From the NCBI GenBank assembly GCA_945643635.1, contig CALZFC010000305.1, forward strand, positions 1 to 64,000: 64,000 nt of DNA. Reading direction: 5' to 3'. The stretch is from Allodiplogaster sudhausi. Lineage: Eukaryota > Nematoda > Chromadorea > Rhabditida > Diplogasteridae. This document shows, one piece after another, positions 10,776-22,684 of the stretch. Positions within the stretch are counted from its first letter, which is position 1. Every line of letters starts with the position of its first letter. The position numbers and the translations under genes were made by a program. Under the pieces are notes generated by a model. That model saw only the letters and a program-made list of their open reading frames with translations, was not told the origin of the DNA and did not search any database.

Positions 10776-11767
10776 CAGTGATGTGCACCAACAATGGCAG
10801 AAATGGGCGCGGCGTGACGCCGCGTGCCAATCAGAACGCATTGAATAAATCGATGCATACGCAACCAAATGTAAAGATCCGGATATGTACAGAATCAGCA
10901 TTTTCTAGCACATCGAGCACACAGACTTTTAAAATGTCATTTTACAACTTTTTTCAATAAAGTTATTAAGAAAATAATTACCGTATTTTGACTATCATGA
11001 AGTTCACTATGCACACGACAAAGAAGCACACACGAAATATGACACATTCTGCATTTCCACGCCAAAGTTGCGTATTTCCGCCGGCTTCCATACTGGTTGA
11101 GCTTACATTGATTGCTTCACGGTGAAAATCAAGTTTGGATAGCGAATTATAGCTTGTTCTGCATTCCTATGTCGTCGTTGACACTTATTGTTCTAAAACA
11201 ACCGAGATATCGGTTCATGTAACAGTGTTCCTTGATATGTTTCGCATACGTGTTGGCCTTGATTCTTGTTGTTGATAGAAAGGGCGGTTATCTTGCAGTA
11301 TACAGAAGGTGCGAACGATTTTCGACCGATTTTAAGCAAAATTGACCACCAGACCATCGGAAGAGGGCGCGGGCTTGCTTAGGTCAGGCATGGTCAGGTT
11401 TTTTTCAGCATTTGTTCTGTTTCAAGACCTAATATGTGTTGATGCTGAAGATTATAACCTTATTGCTTCTTATTTTTTTGTTTTCTATCATGAAACATGC
11501 ATCCGAATAGTTTATACGGCGGGTTTGTGGTTTGCTTTCCTCGCGAAAGTCATGCATAACAATCATCTATTTTGTTTTTTTATTACTTGGGTTAGCTTTC
11601 GAGTTGAATGATGTATTTCTTGAGGAGAAGATATCAGTTTTAGTTTAAAACACATGCCAAAGGCCCTAATTTTAGTGATGCGCGGCTTGTTTGTAGGCAT
11701 TTCCTTTGCTTTTTTTGTTGGTGGTCGACCTATAATGACTAATCAGGGTATTTCGCAGGGTTGAGCC

Positions 11768-12231
11768 ACGGGTAAGCCGATGGGAATCCGCACTGCGAGC
11801 AAGGTGATCCATCCTCGTGAACAGAGATGGAACGATAATGGCTTCAAGAAGGCCCATCTCGGCGCACGCTGGAAGGCCAATCCCTTCGGAGGCGCGTCGC
11901 ACGCCAAGGTAATCGTCCTCGAGAAGGTGTACGTGCTATTCGCCTTGTTTTTTTTATTGCTTTTTCCTTAAGACAATCTTTTGTTGGGGGTTCTTTTTGC
12001 CCTTTTAGCAATGCTCTCCTAATAAGCTGGGAATACTGCTATAATTCAATCGCTTTAAGAGTTGCTTATAAAGATAATATTGCATTGTAAAAAAAATCTA
12101 AGTAGATATCGCTGATTTTTTTCCTTCTTCAGCGAAGTCAAGGCTAATGGTATGCAGCCAATGCCATCCGCAAGTGCGTTCGTGTCCAGCTCATCACCGC
12201 TTTCCTCACAGCGAACAAGCGGTTTAATGGT
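11768..12231 (+). pseudogene. rps-23: Ribosomal protein S23 (uS12) pseudogene fragment 1
   Basis: Exon 11768-11926 reads [20 protein letters not shown] then [12 protein letters not shown], the conserved N-terminal part of eukaryotic uS12, a decoding-centre protein of the small ribosomal subunit. The start is ACG instead of ATG. After an intron, 12133-12231 reads EVKANG and, after a 1-nt shift, NAIRKCVRVQLI, then diverges; the KNGKK segment and everything C-terminal of it are absent. The intron and the upstream ggtatttcgcagg are retained, so the capture was from DNA, not a retrocopy. Confidence 0.9.
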
Positions 12232-12503
12232 TCGTAATATTTTTTTATTCCATATCGTTATTTAAGACCTTGCCTACTTGGTCTTAAATGAAATGGTATA
12301 CTACTTATTCCTTAATATTCTGACCATTTTTCAGTAGCTTTATTCTAGTATTTTAGTTTTCTAAAGACTTTTTTCTTGACATATTCAAATAACATTTTTT
12401 GCTGATGTGCTGGTCGATAGGCATTTCCTTTGCTTTCCTTATTGATTTTGCGGTTGGTTGTCGATCTTTGATGACTAATCAGGGTATTTCGCAGGCTTGA
12501 ACC

Positions 12504-12659
12504 ATGGGTGAGCCGGTGAGAATCCGCACTGCGCTGAAGATCCATGGTCCGGAGCAGCAATGGAACGACAACGGCTACAAGAAGACGCATCACGGCACGC
12601 GCTGGAAGGCCAATCCCTTCAGAGGCGCGTCGCACGCCAAGGGAATCGTCCTCGAGAAG
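12504..12659 (+). pseudogene. rps-23: Ribosomal protein S23 (uS12) pseudogene fragment 2
   Basis: A second copy of the first coding exon, with ATG present ([19 protein letters not shown]) and ending [11 protein letters not shown] before gtgtac. About 100 bp of upstream sequence is also shared with fragment 1 (tttcctttgct, gactaatcagggtatttcgcag). No downstream exon follows before the right arm of the element. It keeps GIVLEK where fragment 1 has VIVLEK, so the fragments have diverged independently. Confidence 0.9.
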
Positions 12660-14075
12660 GTGTACGTGTTTTTCTTTCTTTCTTTTCATTTTTCTTTTGA
12701 AAATGACCTTTTAATGCTGTTCTTTTTGCACTTTTGCCAACATTATTCCAACTGGAGTGGAATATTTGCATAATTAAAATATTGCATAAATCAAACCCAT
12801 CCAAAAGCTGACAATAATCATTCATTATTTGCCGGATTACTGTATGATGGATAGTGCGGTAGATTGGATTGAAATCGGGAAGCTTTAGTTCGAAATACAC
12901 TAATGCACCGAACATATTCTTATTGTAGCGCCGTTCCAAAACTGCTGTACATTGAGATAATCTCCGCTGTTCAGCGAAAGTGTTTGGGATATGTTTTAGC
13001 TCTAAACATGTTAACCAATATGAGAGAATATCTAATTCGGAATAGGAAAAGCAAGGAAGGGCTTAAACGATGCCGAATATACTACTGCGAAAGATCAACA
13101 GCATTTAATTCCAAATAAAACACAAATTGAGCAGTTGTTGGCCATGGGTTTCGCAAGTCAACCAGTAAAACACCGTTTCATTAACTATTCGGACGAGCGA
13201 AACATCTTTGTGAATGATACGACGAAAAAAGCAAGGAGCGACGAAAGGAGCAATGAGGTTGAAGTGCGTAATTAAAGTTATCAATTCCAAACAGAACAAA
13301 AGGTTAAAAAAAAGCTGACCAGGCCGGAAGAAAGCTAGACCAGCGCCCTCTTCCGAGGCCGGCCGATCATTCTCGTCGTAAATTCGGTCGAAAATCGATC
13401 GCAACTTCTGTCTGCTGCAAGATAACTCCACTTGAATCAACAGCATGCATCATGGCCAAGACAAGTACGAAACACTCCATGGCGCAATGAAAATTGTTCG
13501 AAACATGGGCCCTTAAACCGTTCATTTTAGAGCCATAAGTGGCAGCGAGGACACATGATGGCAAAATTAGCTATAATTCGTTATTCAAAGTCAATATGCA
13601 CCGTGAAACAATCAAATTATTCTCAACTAGTAAGGAAGCCGGCGAAAATACGAAACTTTGGCGAGCAATAACGTATGCAGAATATGTCATATTTCGTGTG
13701 TGCTTCTTTGTCGTGTGCATAGTGAACTTCATGATAGTCTAAATACGGTAATTATTTTCTTAATAACTTTAATGAAAAAAGTTGTAAAATGACATTTTAA
13801 AAGTCTGTGTGCTCGATGTGCCAGAAAATGCTGATTCTGCACATATCCGGATCTTTGCATTCGGTTGCTTCTGCATCGACTTATTCAATGCGGTCTGATT
13901 GGCACGCGGCGTCACGCCGCGCCCATTTCTGCCATTGTTGGTGCACATCACTGTACATACATAAATAATACATGTAATAAGTTAGCCGACAGTTCCATTC
14001 CTCGTGTGATTTCATTAGTAGTTTGCGTTATTTATGTTATTGCACTTAATTAGGGTAATTGTTATTAAGACGAGT

Positions 14076-14944
14076 TTTATCTTCCGGTAGCTCATTCTCT
14101 TATTCTGACCTTTGTGATCTTCTTTACACATCCTGGAATAGATTCAGTTGTTGGTAAGGAAAAAGATAACGGAAAGAAGCATAAATAGAGAAGCGGCTAC
14201 AGAACATTGGATTTGTAGTACCTAAACAGATTAGGAACACTCATTCTTCTTATTAACAATAGAAAACTTTGAACGGCACAATTTAATATAAATAAGTAGT
14301 GATGGTTAGTGTATCTGATGGTGAGTGCTGGCAGCCGCGTTGTCCTCTTTCTTTCGACATCTCTCTCGTGCTCTTACTCTTCCTCCTTCTTTCTTGTTCT
14401 CTCTCTATCACCTCTCCTCCATTTAAAATTGCCATCATTCAAAGAGTCATTGTCTTCATCATTCTGCCTGTTCTCTATGCACAACCCATCTTCAAATGCG
14501 CTTCCAACGCGTGGTGTTTCTATTTTTATTTAGCCATTTACATAGACATAAATCGTATAGATCAATTATAAATTAAAAGCAGCATATCAACATTACAATT
14601 TTGTTATATAACAATACAAGACTCGAAAACAATTCACAGAAGAATCAAATAAGGCTGCATATAGAATAACTGTCCAATAGTCTCTGTAACTCTGTACTTG
14701 GCCGTAGAAAAGAAAATAAAGCCAACAGTTCTTAATAAAGGCTGACTTAGGGTAATGAGAATACAAACGCGAACTCGTAAAGACAAGCCGTTAAGAGATA
14801 GGATAAATTAGAAGAAGACCAGTGAAAGTAACCCAGCAATGTGGAATAAAGCTACAGCGCACAACCAGTCAGACCTTCAGTATTTCGTTAAAAATAGGGA
14901 ATAAATATGAGCTATACTGTAGTTGAAGATCAACTGAGATTGAA
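14076..14944. other. Intergenic, no supported gene
   Basis: The strongest frame (plus, 14299-14571) is hydrophobic and pyrimidine-driven, with no splice or start context that I trust. The rest is AT-rich with no recognisable element. Copy B: 53214-54082. Confidence 0.4.
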
Positions 14945-15129
14945 CTATACCCTAACTTTCATAGATTCCTCCCTCTCATGACGCTTCTCCGCTCTGTTCC
15001 GGAAACCGAGGACACGAATCTGAAGCAAAATACTAAACCAATTTGCATACAAAAAGGAAAGATGACGAGAAGGGAGAGATAGATGGAAGCGAGAGAGAAC
15101 AAGAGAGATTCAGATAGGAGAGAGAGAGA

Positions 15130-15165
<36 letters not shown>

Positions 15166-18100
15166 AGCAGACTCACAACGCTGAGACAAGTGTGCGACGA
15201 TCCGTGGTTGCTCCGGGCGATGAAACGGACGAATTCGAAGGAGAGGGATCGCGTTTCATTCTGAAGATAAATCACTTTTATATTCTTAGTCTTAAAAAGG
15301 TTTCAGAAACTTTAATATATTTTTAAAGGGAAACAAATTAGCAAGCTCTTCAAGCAAAAAAAAAAACAAAGAAAAAACTCAAATAAGACTGAAATAAAAG
15401 TCGATTCAAGATGGCTAAAAATTAAATAGTTAATAAAGAAGACGGATAAGTTGAATGGAGGTAACATGATAATTAGTGACTTACACTCGTGGCGCATCTC
15501 TGGCTGCGCACCAGCTGGAGAGCCGGGTCCCCCTGCATCTCATCGGAGTCGTCACCTGAATGAGTCTATCATAACTCTATTCAGTCAATGGGGAGGAGAG
15601 GGGAGCGACAACACGAGGGCACAAATAAGATCATTTCAGTCCGAAAGACATTAAAAGAACTGCGTAAAAGCTTAAATTTTTCTGGTGTCCAAAGAGTTCT
15701 TCACAATTTTGTCACTCATATTCTCTTCTATTTTTTTTTCAATAGCCGAATATATTTTTATACGCTTTTAAACATGTATATAATAAGTTTTTTGAAGTAA
15801 TCAGGTTGATAACCTGAAAACTCGCACTCGGCCAAATCGACACACTGCGAGCTGCTGCTGCTGCTACATCCCTGGAAGATCATCTTTATTCTCGAAAAAA
15901 AGTTCAACCACCCAAACGTTTATCACTTTTAGCAATCCTTCTTCTATTTCTTATTTCTTGATTGCTCTTAGCAAGAGCTCAATAATCGTCGAAACTTATA
16001 TAAAAAAATTCTTGTTCAGTAAGCTGGAAAAGTAGCATAGTAGCATTGAAAAAAAGAATAGGAACTTGAAGGAGAAGCAGCTTGGGCACGTTGGCGGGCG
16101 GCTTCTCCCCCCTGCGCCAGTGAGCGTGCACGTAGCTCAGCGAGTCTATGTGGGCTTTCTCCGACAGTTGCAGCATCATCTCAAGAGAAAAGCCATCTTA
16201 CTTCTTTCCGCCAAAAAAATTAATAAAAGCACAATTCTTATTGTTAGTAAATTTCACAATGGCTAAGACAGTTCAAAATCCGAAGAAGTCATTTTTGCGG
16301 ACGTCATCTAACTTAAAAAAACATTATGGCCTATTTATGCTACTGAAATGTTGATAATTAACAAACGAAACCCGCAACTTAAAAAAAACTTGAAAATAAA
16401 TTTTAATTCAGAATTAATAAAATGGAAAAGCCCTGAGCAATGAATATAAATATTAATAACAATAGTAAAAAAAATATCAAAATAAATAGACAAACTTCTC
16501 CAGTCGCACTTTCGAAGCAGTAGACCTCATATGGCAATACAAAGGCTCGATCCTGCAAAGAAACAGAAGTAATCTTTTAAGACTAATAATAACAAGAATC
16601 TATAAATTATTTCGACTGAGAGAGAGAGCATTCAAGCAAAGTAAACAAAATTATGATTAATTAACTGGAAACATATCCACACTAAAGAAAAAACAAAGCA
16701 CTATAAATGCCTTACGAGGAGAAGATATCCGCGAGTGTCATGAGTGAAGAGAAAGCTGAGCATGGAAGATGGCGCTTCGTTGTACGTCGGTGACAGGTTA
16801 ACAATTCGAGCGCCTGAAATACTGACATAAAAAGGCGCATAAAAATTCCGGCTAACGCGTCAAATGCAAGGAGCCTCGTAATGAGCGGGGGGGGGGGGGG
16901 GGGTCCGAACCGGACTACCTACGCAATTTTTTAGACCCAAAAAATTTAAATACTTTCCACTTTTTCGTCGAAACCTATTTTTCGAGGCCTTCGGAGGTCC
17001 TACCCATCCACTTTTGAGGGACCCTCGGACCACCCTTTCTTTCCTTGATTATGAGCTAAATCAGAAAAAAAAACAATGCCCAACCCCCGTGGTCTTCAAG
17101 GCTAAGTGATGACATCATCAGCTGTGAAGGATCGATTCTTTGAAAGTTCGTGCAGATTTTTTTTAGGCGATAAGTTCGAATGTCAAAAAGATCACTTCCC
17201 TTTGAGGATCAACATTTTCTTTCAAAGTAAAAATGTTCGCCTTACAAACTTGTCGCTTTCTCAGCCTATCCTCTCCATCACTCCGTTCTCTCTCTCTCTC
17301 TTACCCTCTCTCTCTCTCTCTAACCTCTCTGCCGATCAGCCACATTAACCGTGCTCAGCCCGACGTGGCCTCCTCCCTCCTTTCTCTCCGCTCTGCTGCC
17401 TTCCGATTCCTCCTCCAGATGGCGCAGTCGCATCGAGTACTCCTTCATCTCCGAATCCAAGCGGTCGATCTGTTCCTGTAGCAGTTTTAAAGTGATATAT
17501 TACATTCAAGATATGTCATTAACTTTTTAACAAGCAAACATAATTAGTTAAGTTTAATTGTGCTGATATTTTGTATTCGTACTTTTCCTGTACTGACCAT
17601 GACAGTGTGATGATACTCGCGCATGACTTTCGCATCAGTCGCTCTCCACTCAAGTTGATCACTCAGCTTATGCTCCATCGCTGCCTTTAATAGGAGAACA
17701 ACTGACAAAAAAAGAGTGCCCCCCTTCGTGAAAATAATCTCCTTTCCATAGTTCTCTATTCAATATTTTAGTCTTCATCGTGCAAGATTTTTTATGAGAA
17801 AATAACCTTATTAAACGATATTCAAAGACCTATAGTTCCCATAGTTGTTCATACCTAGCAACCTTTTTAAGGGTTAAAACTCACCAGTTTAGCGTAGAAT
17901 TCTGCGTTCTCTCGGTCATTCCGGTGACAAACTTCCTTGAAAGAGAAATGGAAGGGGAATAGCGCTCATAACAACATTTGTGCCAGATATAATTTTTTTT
18001 AACACGCCAGATAATAGTCGGATTTATTACACCACGATAAAGTTGGGTGGATGCACGAAAGACCTCCAAACCTGAACTCGCTGCCATCTCTCTTCTTCAT

Positions 18101-19763
18101 TCTCCTTTGGTGGCGAATACTCCATTGTTGACAGCGATTCGTGCTGGAGACTTGCCTCCATTTCAACACCCTCAGACATGGTAGACTCTTCGTTTCCTAT
18201 GAAATGATTTGCGAGATTTTGTAAGACGGGAGCGCAACGCATATGTTCTCTTTTCCAAGTTCTTTACAATTAGGATAAGTCAACAAATAAACATACTTGG
18301 AAAGTTGTATAGAATGGCAGGTAGCAAACGCCACTCCGCTCACAAGACGAAACCACCAAGGAAAGCGGTTCAGCTTGCCTGAAAAAAATTACACCATCGT
18401 TATTGTTCGTTTGACAACCAAAATAAGCATTTCGTAATCACAATAAAAGAACTTTTTGCCAAAAAAATACGTTTCCCAGGAATAATATAATAAGCAAACA
18501 TGGTTCTTACGTAATTTTATTGTTTTCGGTATTTCGGTGCATATTCATGGTAAAATGGAAACTTCTTTTTTTTTTTACTATTTGAAGAGTCTGCAGAAGG
18601 ACATTTCAATTTTTAAAAAATTTTTGTTCCTTGCGCCCCCTGTTTGAGTCTCGCGGATTGGAAGAAGCCAGGAGGTGTACACGGTACTCAACAAGCTAGC
18701 ATTGCCAAACAAGAAAATTCTCAAATAAATTGCGCTATTTAAAAAAAAATGTAATAATTAAACATGATAGTTTCCAAATACTTTTTGTTTGCACGAACCT
18801 CGATTGGATCGCACAGTAGCCGGGCGGACTGCAGGCATAGAAGCCATCTGTGGACTGCCGACTGTTAAAAAGAAAGAAATATTGTCTCGTTAGAACCGTC
18901 CATTTATAAATTGGTATCACTAACAATAAGATATAGCATTCGGATCTTGCAGATAATAAAGATACAGTTTGGGAAAAAGGTTTTTTCCTCTAGATTCCAA
19001 GCTTTTTTGTTGCGTAACAGTATAAGAGGGACGAAAATATGCATTTCGCTGGAAAAGGAGCAAAACAAAATAGACGTTATAAGGCGTGTACCTTCCAGTC
19101 AAATGATCCTACTTGATTTTTCATTCTTTCAAACACAAGATCCATTTTCTGAAAAGCAAAGCTGTGATTACTTCTTTCTCTTGAAAACAAACAGTTGCTA
19201 AGTAGAAGAAATTCACTCAGATTTCGATGAAAACTTCGTGACAAAACTACACACGTGTTAATATTTCGATGCCTACTCCAAGGCATAAACGACACTGTTC
19301 TTTGAGGGTCGATAATTGCTATTAAGTATGGGGATAATATACGAACCATTCGACTGGCTCGGGCAGTTCGGTGACGAATGATAGAAGCGGCTGAGCTGGG
19401 GCAGCGACTTCTCTTCTCCCAACTCACGGCTGAACTCTTCGGCGTCGCTCTCCTTAATTAAGCGAAATAAACTTACTCCGTAAACAAGGTTACCGTATTT
19501 CAAGAGCAAAATAAAAGGCAATTTCCTTGTTTTTTTTTAATTTTTTTAATTTTTTAAAAAAACATTTCAACAAAATTAATAAATTTTCAACTTACTTGTT
19601 CCTTGAATAAATGTACACAAAAGCAACATTAGTGCAACGTCAGGATCCGAGAAAGACAAGAAGAAATATAAAAAAAAATGTGATGATTGCAGAAGTCGGT
19701 GCATGCTTTCGAAAAATCTGCTATAACGTTTACCTCTTCACTCGTTGCGCCCAGACGGGCCAT
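14945..19763 (-). CDS. SUN-domain nuclear-envelope protein
   Basis: The first exon (19763-19734, MARLGATSEE) joins in phase to 19452-19347 (ESDAEEFSRELGEEKSLPQL). Next come an uncertain N-terminal part including a hydrophobic WWFRLVSGVAFATCHSIQL near 18330, an acidic exon near 18090-18195, and coiled-coil exons at 17885-17950, 17600-17690 and ~17330-17475 (LDSEMKEYSMRLRHLEEE). The SUN domain spans seven in-phase exons from ~16810 to 14945: ARIVNLSPTYNEAPSS, VYCFESATGE, LQLSEKAHIDSLSYVHAH, a Ser/Cys-rich loop, LSFEFVRFIARSNHG then SSHTCLSVIRVLGF. SNHG...TCL...RV-G is the classic SUN C-terminal signature. SUN proteins span the inner nuclear membrane and bind KASH peptides in LINC complexes that move nuclei and chromosomes. 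The splice pattern between 19347 and 18195 is unresolved. An intron holds a poly-G/TE remnant. Confidence 0.82.
16887..17105. repeat. Poly-G run followed by a probable TE remnant inside a SUN-gene intron
   Basis: Seventeen G at 16887-16903 run into gtccgaaccggactacc and ~190 bp with short internal inverted words (tccgaac / ttcgga; gaggcctt / ggaggtcc). Copy B has 14 G at 56025-56038 and the same downstream sequence. No coding capacity. Homopolymer slippage or sequencing error explains the length difference. Confidence 0.5.
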
Positions 19764-20014
19764 TTCCAGGGAGGGGGGCGCGATGATATAAGTGGCTTTT
19801 TATCAACGTCCTCCATATCCAAATGAAGTGGAAGTAACGTTTATGCTGCAAGAGTCGGATTGGAGAGGAGAACAAGCAGCACAAATGAATCTTCATTTAA
19901 AAGGAGCCGAAATCATGGACAATCACGATCCAGGGTAATAGAATATTCTTTTTAGAGACGAAATAAGAAATCGATTTGTATCGATTTCCTATTTTCTATT
20001 ATTGATTTGTTTAG

Positions 20015-20136
20015 ACGTTCGTCCGACGGAGATCAAGAATTCGGCGCCGTGTGTCAAGCAGAACGGCGCCGGAAAGTGGTTCCAGTCGTGCTGCAAGAAA
20101 GTGGCGGCCACCGTGTGCAAGGAGCCAGCTGCGTAA
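20015..20136 (+). pseudogene. Orphan last exon of a C-type lectin gene
   Basis: The exon reads DVRPTEIKNSAPCVKQNGAG then WFQSCCKKVAATVCKEPAA-stop, like the last exon of the intact lectin at 35825-35946. The first three exons are missing. Bases 19794-19941 match 34838-34985 upstream of that lectin, and 19950-20260 match ~35780-36090, so this is a deletion derivative of a lectin locus. It directly abuts the 5' end of the SUN gene. Confidence 0.85.
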
Positions 20137-20340
20137 AGAGGACATAACGGGTCCATCCATTGGGTCCTTCCTATATTTGACCCTCCAGTTTCCTCCGTTA
20201 GACCTATGTATCAATCACTAATCCGCGTTTCATATTTTTCCTAGCACATGGATACCTTTTCTGCGATAAATATTGTTGAATAAGCAGACGATTTGTTTAA
20301 GAAATACATAAATAGATGTTCTACCTAAAAGAAGATCAAG

Positions 20341-20850
20341 TTAAATTATGTACTACATACTTAAAAATCATTCCAATTGAAGAGGGATTGTATGCAATTG
20401 TCATTTCCGTCTAGACAAGAATGGTTGAATTTTTTTTGACACCTGGCCCCTTGTGCAGAAATTTGTACGCGACCTGAAGTAGTATATCTTCTATGTTGTC
20501 TCTCCGCCTTTTTCCCTTTGCTTTCCTTCATGGCGATCCCTAACGCAAAGTTTCACTTCGCACCTGGCTGCGATATAAAAAAAGAGTGTGAGAAATTTTT
20601 AAGTTGAACAAGGTTTAATTACTTTCTACGTAGTCTATCAGTCCAGGGAGAAGATTTTTATGTGCACTTTGTCGAACTCTGGATACTCAAGATCTATACA
20701 TATGTACATACATAAATAATATATGTAATTAGTTAGTCGACAGTTGGTATGCCTCGTGCGATTTCATAAGTAGTTTGCGTTATTTATGCAATTGCATTTA
20801 AATAGGGTAATTTTTTCTTTATTTTATCAGTGACGCGAGTTGTACCCAAG
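20341..20850 (+). repeat. Lectin-gene 3' flank family
   Basis: Shares gtactacatacttaaa, aatttgtacgcgacctg and ttgtcgaactctggatac with 10129-10775, 23884-24340 and 36166-36800. It contains an empty target site (gatctatacatatgtacatac) for the inverted-repeat element. Copy B: 59476-59985. Confidence 0.75.
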
Positions 20851-20966
20851 TGAGAGAATGGCGTGAGTGAGCAGTGCGAGAGAAAGAAGATGGGTAGCAG
20901 TTGGGGGCTCTCTATGAACCGCAAAGAGTCTTTGACAGACCTCAAAGACCCCCTGATGGAGGACCC

Positions 20967-21850
20967 CTAAGCCTTCCCTGCGGGCATCTTGCACACGGTC
21001 GCGGCCACCTTCTTGCAGCAAGACTGGAACCACTTGCCGGACGGGTTCAGCTTGACGCATGGTGCTGAGCTCTTGATCACCGATGGGCGGCGCCTCAATC
21101 AATCGATAATGGAAAAGAAAATCAATATTTTCCATCCAATAAACGCAATAATTATTTTTATTGCTAAAAACAAATGCTCGAAAAATACATACCCTCCCAG
21201 TTCTGGAAGGCGAAAGGAGACTTGTCGAGCCACGTGTACGTGTTGCCCTCGCGCCAAGTTCCAAGCCAGATCTCACGACGGCCGGAGATCTGTAATCGTT
21301 GTGAGAGTTTTCTCGCTCTAAATTATTAAAGAAAAGGTGTTTAAAATACCTTAATCCTCCATGACATACAGTATGAATAGTATAGACGAAATCAAAAAAA
21401 GGAATGCCTCATTGAGGAAAGCGTTCTCAGCTGCGCTGCCCACGGAGGCGATGTTCGCGTCGCCCCAGTACTTCCCAGCCGCCATGCACACCGGCAGCGC
21501 GTTGTTGAAGCCCTAATCAACATATGGAGATCTTACAGTCGACATTGTCTAAGATCGTATCGAATAACACAAGGAATTTCATTCTTTGCACAGAAATATT
21601 CTTCAGCTCACTTGTTTTTTCCAATGAACATTTTCTTTTATCGATATTGAAATAAAGTGGTGTTTGATATCAATAAACGTTTCACCGGAAAAAATACTAT
21701 AATTAAAGAAAAAAGAACCTGCGTCTCTGGCACGAGCTTGTAGCACGCGTTCGTGGCTGCGAAGTAGCGCCAGCCATTGTTGCAGCCGGCACAGGAGGCG
21801 GTGGCCAGGAAGGCGGAGAGTACCACAAGAGAGGCGAGCAGACGGCACAT
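20967..21850 (-). pseudogene. C-type lectin gene 1, 1-nt deletion in last exon
   Basis: Four exons parallel those of lectin gene 2: signal peptide MCRLLASLVVLSAFLATASC, then GCNNGWRYFAATNACYKL; GFNNALPVCMAAGKYWGDAN; WLGTWREGNTYTWLD with FAFQNWEG; and a last exon with APCVKLNPSGKWFQSCCKK. The last exon (20967-21093) is 127 nt where gene 2 has 128: GCGCCGCC replaces GCGCTCGCC, so the spliced frame shifts at the WEG junction and loses the conserved CysCys motif. Both copies of the 39-kb repeat carry it. If translated, the domain would be truncated within its long-loop/WND region. Otherwise it is a secreted single C-type lectin domain protein of the kind associated with carbohydrate binding and immunity in nematodes. 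Confidence 0.8.
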
Positions 21851-22467
21851 CGGGCTCTATTTGTTACTATTTGTAAATTTATTTATTTTTGAACAAGTAA
21901 AAGAAATCTCACGGACTAGTAAATGCAGATGGCACACAATCTCTTGTAAGAGCCACAGTGAATAAGCAAGCGAGAAATGCTAAATCGTTAACAGATCAGC
22001 ACTTTCCGCCGCGAAAGACACACTGATAATCAGGAGATAGAAAAGGACTGCGCGTGAATTCAGAGCACTTTTATTCAAAGGTGATTGGGTGACTCCTGCA
22101 ACAGTCCTGGCCAAGAGTACATCTCAAGTACGGCAGGCGAGGATGCACTCATCCAGCCTTACAGGAGTGAACTGCTCTGCACCTCCATCTAACTGCCCGG
22201 ATGGTGAAGCTCTTTTAAAGTCCACATTCATTTGTGCAGCTTGATGCCCTTTTCCGAACTGCTTGTCTCGCAACGAAAGGAGACGTGATTCCTTTGTGAA
22301 CATTGACGACATTTAGAAAAACGTCTGCAGCATTATCTGCATCTCGCACTGCTTTCACTGTTTGCTCCCAAACACACTCATCCTCTCTCTCTCTCTCGCT
22401 CTCTTTCTTTCTCTCTCTATTTTAGCTACTTCTCCCTCCTTTCCCTCCGAACATCTTTCTATCCATT

Positions 22468-22520
<53 letters not shown>

Positions 22521-22684
22521 TGTTCTCGAATGTTTGGATATTGCCAACTGCAAGTCCTTCTGCGACAAATTCCTGGGTATGTAAATCAAATGTTCAATCC
22601 GATATTTTCGACATCTAAAGTTAAAAAAAAACTGTGCTTTTAGATCTTTTGTGTACATACTATGTAGCAGATACATATAAAACA
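21851..22684. other. 5' flank of lectin gene 1, CT microsatellite
   Basis: This flank is paralogous to 25344-26080 upstream of lectin gene 2 (shared words include ctagtaaatgcagatggca and gattgggtgactcctg), so the tandem duplication included the promoters. A CT array spans 22383-22520; its length differs slightly in copy B. No exon was recognised. Copy B: 60986-61821. Confidence 0.6.

Larger units (their letters stand above)
10776..13953. mobile_element. 3.18-kb terminal-inverted-repeat element carrying rps-23 fragments
   Basis: The ends are CAGTGATGTGCACC at 10776 and its reverse complement ending at 13953. The outer ~290 bp of both arms are nearly identical, and weaker homology continues inward to about 11560 and 13125, giving arms of ~0.8 kb. 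Near each tip a GCGCGGCGTGACGCCGCG palindrome could form a hairpin. Flanks match as tacatacata on both sides; because the word is periodic, the target duplication may be 2, 6 or 10 bp. Paralogous empty sites exist at ~20705 and ~24210. The interior has no transposase but holds two 5' fragments of rps-23. Long arms, host-gene capture and a possible 10-bp duplication recall Mutator-type pack elements; a TA duplication with CAGT ends would instead fit Tc1/mariner. It is non-autonomous. Confidence 0.85.

Noticed and set aside
13105..13564. Overlapping minus-strand frames as a transposase in the inverted-repeat element
   Set aside because: They lie in the right arm and its inner diverged part, lack DDE-type motifs that I can see, and are partly mirrored in the left arm.
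20827..21276. A 149-residue minus-strand frame through lectin gene 1
   Set aside because: It is the shifted reading created by the 1-nt deletion in the last exon plus unspliced intron. The conserved lectin frame lies elsewhere.
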